A stretch of 64,000 bases of DNA from Ficedula albicollis (Eukaryota; Chordata; Aves; Passeriformes; Muscicapidae): contig NC_021671.1 in assembly GCF_000247815.1 (NCBI RefSeq), positions 27,251,162 through 27,315,161 on the forward strand. Direction: 5' to 3'. Under the pieces are notes generated by a model. The model made no database searches. It saw only the letters and a program-made list of their open reading frames with translations, and was not told the origin of the DNA. Of the stretch, positions 59,001 through 64,000 are shown in pieces. The position numbers were made by a program, and so were the translations under genes. Every line of letters begins with the position of its first letter. The stretch's first letter is position 1.

Positions 59001-61735
59001 ATTATCGCTTTCAGTACAAGACACCCAACAATAATTTTCAATATTAAGAGCACTCTTCCAGTGCACACACAGAGATTAGAGCTAACAAACTACATAAAAT
59101 ACAAAAGAGAGAAAACCTCATATCTGGGGAGTAGCTGGGAAAAAAAGAGCCTATTTTACTTCTAAAAAAAGATTCCTAGACATTTTACACAATTCTAACC
59201 TTGAAGATCAACTGTCACTATCACTCACTTAAATTTTGACCAAAATAAGGACATTGCAAGAAACAGACAGCATATTTGACTCTGTAGCAAAATTACTCAG
59301 ATTTGTCTCAGAAGTGCTCAACTAATTTTAAAAAATGATGCCTTGGCTTCTTGGAACAAAAAAAAAAAATTAAAAAATCTAATCACTTTAAAAAGACTGT
59401 ACTGACTGGAGACAGGAAAGAGTTGAGAGAATTTAGAAAAGAATAAAAAATATTTCCAAGAAGAAAAAGGACAGCAACTGGAACTTGATGTTACAGAAGT
59501 CACAGCAAATAACTTTGCAGAGTTTCTATTCTGGAACCATAAACCTCTTCCACCCAGTTTGACAGACTGAACTTACTTATCAAGGATAACGAGACACATA
59601 GAAAAATATTCTGAGCTTCATACCAAATACAAGGCTTGCATTCTGAACAGTTACAAAGAACTCTGTATATATTACTGTTGTTACAGTAGGCAAGAAAAGA
59701 TGTAGGGGAATTGCTTTGTCTTCAGAAACAAGAACCTACTGTCAGTACACCATTCTGACTCTACTAACCAGACCCAGCGTATGATTTGTTGAAGACAACA
59801 CATTGCAACCTGCAGATACCAAATTCATGAAGAATTCATGGAGAGTGATATTTTAGGTTGTTATTGCATGTATTGTTCACTCATATTACACATTTTCATC
59901 GCACTCTACTTTTCAAATTCCCTTCTAAGCTCCTCACAGATCATCACACCACAAAGCAAAGAGATGAAGTATTTGCTGTAGCACACACATTACCTCATGG
60001 TATGTATCCTCCAGCTCTCCATCATAAATCCAGCGATAAAGGAAGTTCAGTACAGGATGGGATACCAGGCCAAGAATATGCTGAACCAGAGATCTCATGT
60101 AGGGATCTCCTGTTTTAGTATAGGCATGAACTGCTGAGGCTAGTTCACCACCTTTTCTCCCTGTAAGAAGAAAAGGAGAGAAACAGAAACATATGAAGGA
60201 AAACCATATGCACCTCATTTAAATTTAGCAGCCATTGATTTTAGCTACCCACGTGTCACATTGAGCTTGCTAAACAGCAATTCTAAAATGCAGCAAAAGT
60301 AGATTTTTCCATTGTTAACAGCAAATTTCTAGACTTTAAGGCGTGAATTATTAATCTCACTAAAGCATTAAGCAGAGTTCTCTGTCTACTTTGTGGTAGC
60401 TTAGAGGAATGCAAAATTCAAGGCATCAGATCCCACACAGAGGCTGATGTCATGCTTCCAGAGAAGCACTGAAGAAGGCTTAGAATGTTTTCCTTCTCTC
60501 CTGTACTTGACACTCAGATATTCTGTGTGCATACACGCACACAAACAGAGCTTTCCTGTTTCTTGGTTGTAGTTGCCCCTACAGCTCCTATTATCTAGCT
60601 ATTAGATACTATCTCCTGTCTTTCTGCAATTGAAAGTAAGAGGCTGTCAAAAAAAAAAGTTTAAAAATAGACTGAATATTGGATTTTACTGCCATGCTCC
60701 ACAGCTTACTGCTTCCCTGTGGCAGAGGACATGGAACTCAAAATTTTCATTAATGTCTTAAAAGTAAAGCCCATTTAAAAAAAAATTGTGACCAAATCAA
60801 ATAATCAGGGGAAAGCAAGTATTTTAGGCTTTTTTTTTACCCCTAATATGCTCTTTCTAAAGGGCTATCAGGGGAAAGCAAGTATTTTAGGCTTTTTTTT
60901 CCCCCTAATATGCTCTTTCTAAAGGGCTACCCCATTTAAAAAAAAATTGTGACCAAATCAAATAATCAGGGGAAAGCAAGTATTTTAGGCTTTTTTTTTA
61001 CCCCTAATATGCTCTTTCTAAAGGGCTATAATCTCATAAATCTAAAGTACCATCAGGGAGAAGCATCAGTTACTGGTCAGCTTAGTCAGCTGCTGGCCCA
61101 AGTTCTGTTAAACTCCAACACTTCCCTGCATCTGCTTGTGGATTGCCAAAAAAATCACAATATTTGTTGTTTCACATGAATTTGAAGACAAGTTGCTAAT
61201 AACTCCTCTATGCCATCATATATAGAGAAATTGCATAATACTCATACATAGTGAAGAAACTAAGCCAACCATTCCAAAACATATTAGTAGGGCTTTTTTA
61301 GTGTACCATTCTCTGAAAGATGATTGAGTAACTGAAAATAGCATGAAAAGTGCATGCTTAAAATTGCATTTTTTGAGCACATCCTAGTTTTAAAAAAGTA
61401 AGAAGTCTGAATGTATCAACACAGCACTATAATTTGTCATGCTTTGTTTAAACTAAAAGAGAGAAAAGCTGAACTACCTACTTGAAATTTTCTGAAAAAA
61501 AAAAAAAGTCCAAACAAGCACTAATATTATTGATACCCACCTCCAGCATGCACAACTACTCAACATTATACAACATCCACAGAAATATTAAATTAAACAG
61601 ACCTTGACAGTGATCAACAAGTGCTGCAAGGGTCTTTAACCTTATTTTGGGGTCGTAGGTCCATACTAGAAGACGGCGAAGTGTTAAACTGCTCTCAAGT
61701 CCCAAATTCACACCTTGATCATCTTCCAGTTGTAA
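46904..61735 (-). CDS. TUBGCP3: Gamma-tubulin complex component 3 (GCP3), 3' part, 13 coding exons; 5' end beyond the window
   Basis: GCP3 is a core subunit of the gamma-tubulin ring complex, which nucleates microtubules at centrosomes and other organising centres. With GCP2 it forms the gamma-tubulin small complex, and its C-terminal domain binds gamma-tubulin directly. The spliced frame gives 562 residues without a stop, against about 907 for human GCP3, so roughly the first 345 residues lie past position 64,000. Near-verbatim family stretches include [38 protein letters not shown] and [20 protein letters not shown]. The fragment spans the end of the GCP N-terminal domain and all of the C-terminal domain (about fragment residues 215-540). 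Every intron starts GT and ends AG on the minus strand, and all phases agree. The last four residues, SSRM, differ from the mammalian ending. No exon is broken. Exon coordinates are given in the separate entries. Confidence 0.97.
48425..48541 (-). CDS. TUBGCP3: TUBGCP3 exon, fragment residues 472-510
   Basis: 117 bp, 39 whole codons: [20 protein letters not shown], then [19 protein letters not shown]. It carries a run of acidic residues in a surface loop that mammalian GCP3 also has. Acceptor TCTGTGTAG, donor CAG|GTGCCT, weak at +4 to +6. Confidence 0.96.
49061..49201 (-). CDS. TUBGCP3: TUBGCP3 exon, fragment residues 425-471
   Basis: 141 bp, 47 whole codons: [20 protein letters not shown], a long helix through [20 protein letters not shown], and the end RELE. 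The helix is charged, rich in Q and E, and probably coiled. The acceptor GTCTCACAG starts the exon with valine where mammals have alanine. Donor GAG|GTACAA. Confidence 0.96.
49598..49729 (-). CDS. TUBGCP3: TUBGCP3 exon, fragment residues 381-424
   Basis: 132 bp, 44 whole codons: [20 protein letters not shown], then [20 protein letters not shown] and SDSR. Acceptor TTGCTCCAG, donor AGG|GTAAGT, which is close to consensus. The W-x-x-L and L-D-x-I-I-x-x-H-x-x-F-L-x-x-I pattern is diagnostic of GCPs. Confidence 0.97.
49865..49953 (-). CDS. TUBGCP3: TUBGCP3 exon, fragment residues 351-380
   Basis: 89 bp. It completes the glutamate codon, then [20 protein letters not shown] and QMQYYITFE. Acceptor TTTCTTACAG, donor GAG|GTATAC. 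The M-x-H-F-x-x-x-x-Q-Y-Y-I-x-F-E-V pattern is typical of all GCPs. Confidence 0.97.
50477..50605. repeat. Tandem duplication, period 65, in a TUBGCP3 intron
   Basis: Copies at 50,477-50,541 and 50,542-50,605, starting AATTAACAGACAGCATAAGA, with one or two differences (GACACAGGG versus GACATGGGG). Confidence 0.97.
50925..51060 (-). CDS. TUBGCP3: TUBGCP3 exon, fragment residues 306-350 plus one base
   Basis: 136 bp: [20 protein letters not shown], then [20 protein letters not shown], then LKSMP. It ends on the first base of a glutamate codon. Acceptor GTTGTAG, donor CCAG|GTGAGA. Y-L-R-x-F-x-F-L-W is a hallmark of the GCP C-terminal domain. Confidence 0.97.
51704..51720. repeat. A-tract in a TUBGCP3 intron
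   Basis: About 17 consecutive A on the plus strand, T on the transcribed-sense strand. Simple slippage tract. Confidence 0.95.
51833..51901 (-). CDS. TUBGCP3: TUBGCP3 exon, fragment residues 283-305
   Basis: 69 bp, 23 whole codons: [20 protein letters not shown] followed by IAT. This is the smallest exon in the window. Acceptor TTAATACAG, donor ACG|GTAATG. The motif [10 protein letters not shown] is a conserved strand-and-turn segment of GCP2 and GCP3. Confidence 0.96.
52706..52841 (-). CDS. TUBGCP3: TUBGCP3 exon, fragment residues 237-282
   Basis: 136 bp. It completes the split lysine and encodes [20 protein letters not shown], then [20 protein letters not shown] and DVRLLE. The acceptor ATAACCACCAG has a poor pyrimidine tract. 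The donor GAG|GTCTGT is the second GTCTGT donor in this gene. The frame and the homology leave no alternative junction. Confidence 0.96.
53658..53746. repeat. Tandem duplication, period 45, in a TUBGCP3 intron
   Basis: Copies at 53,658-53,702 and 53,703-53,746, starting GAGGCCTAATAATTCCAGAC, with one T/C difference (GCAGTGGCATCG versus GCAGCGGCATCG). Confidence 0.97.
54080..54269 (-). CDS. TUBGCP3: TUBGCP3 exon, fragment residues 174-237, start of the C-terminal domain
   Basis: 190 bp. It encodes [20 protein letters not shown], the conserved [19 protein letters not shown] helix, and [18 protein letters not shown], which is the signature that opens the gamma-tubulin-binding GRIP2 domain across the GCP family. 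It ends on AA of a split lysine codon. Acceptor TTCTTTTAG, donor CAA|GTAAGA. The intron before it is the longest between visible exons (3.7 kb) and carries a compound duplication at 55.76-56.08 kb. Confidence 0.97.
55760..56081. repeat. Compound duplication in a TUBGCP3 intron
   Basis: A 51-bp module (CATTGGCCTTTTTTACTGTT) occurs at 55,770, 55,824 and 55,973. The second and third copies carry an extra 58 bp (CACAAGATGACAAACTTCTA). The leader GAGGTCACTT precedes the first and third. The first copy reads CCCAGATGCT, the other two CCCAAATGCT. A 30-bp unique spacer separates the second and third units. Confidence 0.95.
57861..57885. repeat. AT-rich perfect inverted repeat in a TUBGCP3 intron
   Basis: Arms ATATAGATAAT (57,861-57,871) and ATTATCTATAT (57,875-57,885) with a 3-base spacer. 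It could extrude a small cruciform. No function inferred. Confidence 0.9.
58016..58124 (-). CDS. TUBGCP3: TUBGCP3 exon, fragment residues 138-173 plus one base
   Basis: 109 bp encoding [19 protein letters not shown] and a lysine/serine-rich linker that ends SSKD. One base of the following alanine codon is included. Acceptor TTGTTCAG, donor ATG|GTACAG. The [17 protein letters not shown] linker differs from mammals at several residues, as expected for a loop between the N- and C-terminal domains. Confidence 0.96.
58523..58633 (-). CDS. TUBGCP3: TUBGCP3 exon, fragment residues 101-137
   Basis: 111 bp, 37 whole codons, from [19 protein letters not shown] to the end MEQSKK. Acceptor CCTCAG, donor AAG|GTATGA. 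As a symmetric phase-0 exon it could be skipped without a frameshift. Confidence 0.96.
59994..60160 (-). CDS. TUBGCP3: TUBGCP3 exon, fragment residues 45-100
   Basis: 167 bp. It completes the split glycine and encodes [20 protein letters not shown] followed by residues ending LEDTYHE. The acceptor CTTCTTACAG follows a good pyrimidine tract; the donor is GAG|GTAATG. The sequence is almost invariant relative to mammalian GCP3 (about two substitutions against the human protein as I recall it). Confidence 0.97.
60770..61028. repeat. Compound tandem duplication A-B-B'-A-B in a TUBGCP3 intron
   Basis: Module A (35 bp, CCCATTTAAAAAAAAATTGT) is at 60,770-60,804 and 60,931-60,965. Module B (about 63 bp, starting TCAGGGGAAAGCAAGTATTT) is at 60,805-60,867, 60,868-60,929 and 60,966-61,028. 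The outer B copies read T9-ACCCC; the middle one reads T8-CCCCC. Confidence 0.98.
61603..61735 (-). CDS. TUBGCP3: TUBGCP3 exon (first visible), fragment residues 1-44
   Basis: 133 bp, read in frame from its first base. It encodes [20 protein letters not shown] and continues through [25 protein letters not shown]. It ends one base into a glycine codon that the next exon completes. The acceptor is TTGGTCAG. The donor is AAG|GTCTGT, weak at +3 and +5, but it is the only GT that keeps the frame. This is the distal part of the GCP N-terminal (GRIP1) domain. Confidence 0.95.
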
Positions 61736-63309
61736 CTGACCAAGTTAGAAACAAAGACATGTCAAAGAACAAAACTGAAGCAGAACTTCAGTTTCACAGT
61801 TTGTTCTGAAGTCAGATTTTTACTAATATACTCGAAATACCCAGTGTTATGTACTCCCTCGTCAAATCACTGGGCCAAAACCTGAGAGTCAATTTTTAGG
61901 GGAAACAGAGACCTGAGCACAGGTGAAAAAACAAAGACAAGCATAAGTGCAATAAGGCAGACAAAGCACAAAGTCCAAGAAAGTTAAAGACAGCAAAATA
62001 ATAGCCCTGAAAAGAGAGAAGAACAAAGGAAAAGAGAGAAGAGATCCTGAAAGACAGCAAGAGATACTTAAAAAAGAGTGAAGAAAAACATCTAAAGGAA
62101 AGGCAGGCTGTAGGAGATCAACTTTTTATTACTACACATGCAGCTTATTTTAGGACAATATGGGACAAATTCCATTCAATGTCTTCCTCCAGAAGCCATC
62201 AGAACTTAAGTTAGCCTTATAGTGAGATTAAGGAATTGCTACAGTGAAAGAAAAACACTGAACTTTAAAAGCTACAATAAGAAAACTATCATAACGTGAC
62301 TGCCATGAATCTTCCAACACCATGGAAAATAAAAGCCAAGTATTTGCATCCAAGGTGCAAATGCAAATCTTATACAAGTACAGATGGAATAAGCAGGACA
62401 AGAACACAACTTAAGAATACAGAAGCAAGTTCCTGGAGCAGTACAAGGAGACAATCTCAGAAAAGATGCTATTTCTGGTATATGACAGCCAACCCACTCT
62501 GTGCTTTCCCATCTAGCACATTTTTTTAGCCAAATGCAACATACTAGTTAAATTTAAGACTAGTGTCATCCAGATTAAATTCAGCCTTAGAGCCAGGTAA
62601 ATTCATTCGCTTCTGAATGCTCCTGGGTCCATGTCTGGGATTTTTCTTTGGTGTTTTTGGAAATCAGCAATGATAAGAGAGATATATGAGCCACCCTTTG
62701 GCTTTAGGGAAGACATGGTACATCTTCATCACGGAACTGCATTTTTAAATGGGCTGACAATGTGAAAACAACCTGCAAGAAAAAGACCAAAGACTTATGG
62801 AATAGTAGACAGTATGCTCAGGATTACTCATTCAAGGGCAGAAGCATGCTCAGGGGAAGCTCTGAAGACATAATAAAAAGTTGTAAAGAGAGTATAGAAC
62901 CCTTTGACAAGACTCTTGTTGTTCTATGCCTGTACTGCTTTCTAGAACTGCATTTAACAACTCCTAAGCTGGCAGCCTGTATGATCTCCTGAATGCCACG
63001 TACACTCAATTTCAAGTCAATTTTCTACATGTTTCAAGAAGCTGAAAGGTAGAGTTTTTTTGTCCATTCTACAGTATGACCTTCAAGCCCTTCCACCTTT
63101 CAAGTCACAAAAGAATCTCTCCTCCACTGCTGGATCTCCTTCCTTTCATGTCTTTGGGAAGGAATGTTGCCAGGAGATTCTGAAAATCCAAACTTAACAA
63201 GATCCTGGGAACCCCTTCAGTTAGGTGCTGAGGGACCTAGATTCCCCAGAAACTCCAGCCTGCTGCTGCAGCAAAGCATTGCTGACATTGTCTTGAGTGT
63301 TCCCTATGA
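61736..63309 (-). other. TUBGCP3 intron, no further exon found
   Basis: I looked on the minus strand for the preceding coding segment of GCP3 and saw none. The upstream exon must therefore lie past 64,000, or is too diverged to recognise by eye. A purine-rich stretch (AAAAGAGAGAAG) lies at about 62,009-62,050. Confidence 0.6.
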
Positions 63310-63605
63310 AAATGCATTTAATCAACATGCTCAATGCACTCATGAACTCTAACACTGAAGATGAATCTGGCAAGGAATGTGAAGAGCAACGACAAGAACA
63401 GCAGGTAAGAATGGGTGAAATGTGTGTCCAGATCCTGAATGATGCCACGTGAAGGGTAGAAAATGCATTTAATCAACATGCTCAATGCACTCATGAACTC
63501 TAACACTGAAGATGAATCTGGCAAGGAATGTGAAGAGCAACGACAAGAACAGCAGGTAAGAATGGGTGAAATGTGTGTCCAGCTCCTGAATGATGCCACG
63601 TGAGG
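63310..63605. repeat. Tandem duplication, period 150, in a TUBGCP3 intron
   Basis: Copies at 63,310-63,459 and 63,460-63,605, starting AAAATGCATTTAATCAACAT, with few differences (CAGATCC/CAGCTCC and GTGAAGGG/GTGAGGGG). Each copy contains CAGCAG|GTAAGA, a good splice-donor match on the plus strand, which is antisense to TUBGCP3. Confidence 0.96.
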
Positions 63606-64000
63606 GGTGACAGGAAAAATGAAAATGCTGAGATACTTAATGCCTTTTTTGCCTTGGTACTTCAGTTAAGATTTGGTGCTGGGGATACCAGATGTTGAGA
63701 TAAGAAGTCTGCAACAAGGAAGACGGAGTTCAGAAGGATCAGGCTAGGTCACCAAACAAATGAGATACACTTAACCTACGGGACCTGATGGGATGCACCA
63801 ACAACTGTTGAGGGAAGGAGATGGTCAATGTCACTGCAAGGTCACTCTCCATTATATTTGCAACACAGCAATTAGAGGAGGTTTCTGATGACCCTGAAAA
63901 GCAAATGTCCCTCCTCTCTTCAAGAACGAGAAGCCATAAAACCACACACAGTGAGACTGACTTCACTCCTTGGGATAGCAACTAACCCTGGAAAACCATC
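63606..64000 (+). mobile_element. CR1 LINE ORF2 fragment, antisense to TUBGCP3
   Basis: AAAATGCTGAGATACTTAAT and GCCTTTTTTGCCTTGGTAC match the CR1 region encoding an AEVLNAFFA-type stretch. Then GGGACCTGATGGGATGCACC (GPDGMH), CACTCTCCATTATATTTGCA, GGTTTCTGATGACCCTG and CTCTTCAAGAACGAGAAG follow the order of the CR1 reverse transcriptase up to its NYRPVSLTS part. The frame is interrupted. It continues past the window edge. Confidence 0.85.

Noticed and set aside
62272..63015. Minus-strand frames considered as the preceding TUBGCP3 exon
   Set aside because: None shows the expected GCP3 segment before LQLEDDQG, and none has an acceptor/donor pair in the right phase.
1..64000. tRNA, snRNA, rRNA or CRISPR features
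   Set aside because: I scanned for tRNA B-box-like GGTTCGA and spaced direct repeats; the only spaced repeats are the duplications listed. No RNA gene could be supported by eye.

Overview
The window is nuclear DNA of a bird, most likely a passerine. Evidence: CR1 LINE fragments carrying the avian 3' end, endogenous-retrovirus LTRs of the kind common in songbirds, interrupted reading frames with large introns, and an orthologue of a vertebrate gene. It holds no bacterial operon, CRISPR array or phage. The family and orthology calls come from recall and reading by eye. No database search was run.

The one gene I can prove is the 3' half of TUBGCP3 (gamma-tubulin complex component 3, GCP3) on the minus strand, from about 61.7 kb down to the stop codon at 46,904-46,906. 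Thirteen coding exons (1,689 bp, 562 codons plus stop) join with GT-AG borders and an unbroken frame. They cover the end of the GCP N-terminal domain and the whole GCP C-terminal (gamma-tubulin-binding) domain. The first exons lie beyond position 64,000. A poly(A) signal with a GT-rich downstream element at about 45.9 kb predicts a 3' UTR of about 1 kb.

Positions 1-45 kb hold no convincing protein-coding gene. In mammals TUBGCP3 faces a gene-poor interval toward SOX1, and this looks like the avian equivalent. The interval contains ERV/LTR pieces (about 140-2,010; a retroviral gag-like remnant at about 3.5-3.85 kb; a solo LTR with target duplication at 22,086-22,812; a probable LTR piece at about 39.95-40.28 kb). 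It also contains CR1 fragments (15.36-15.6, 33.25-33.75, 36.6-36.85, 37.78-37.84 and 63.61-64.0 kb), a 378-bp purine hexamer array at 30,976-31,353, and a few stretches that read like conserved regulatory DNA (16.8-17.05, 19.38-19.64 and 31.9-32.35 kb).

The most striking property is the number of very young small tandem duplications: at least 14 loci, with units of 36-171 bp plus one of 959 bp at 99.5% identity. Three separate loci share one compound architecture, A-B-B'-A-B, in which the outer B copies agree and the middle copy differs. An older diverged duplication of about 0.95 kb links 38.98-39.92 kb with 45.55-46.50 kb; the second copy is the TUBGCP3 3' UTR and its flank. I found no novel multi-gene system. 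The duplications are the part worth pursuing, first to decide whether they are biology or assembly artefact.
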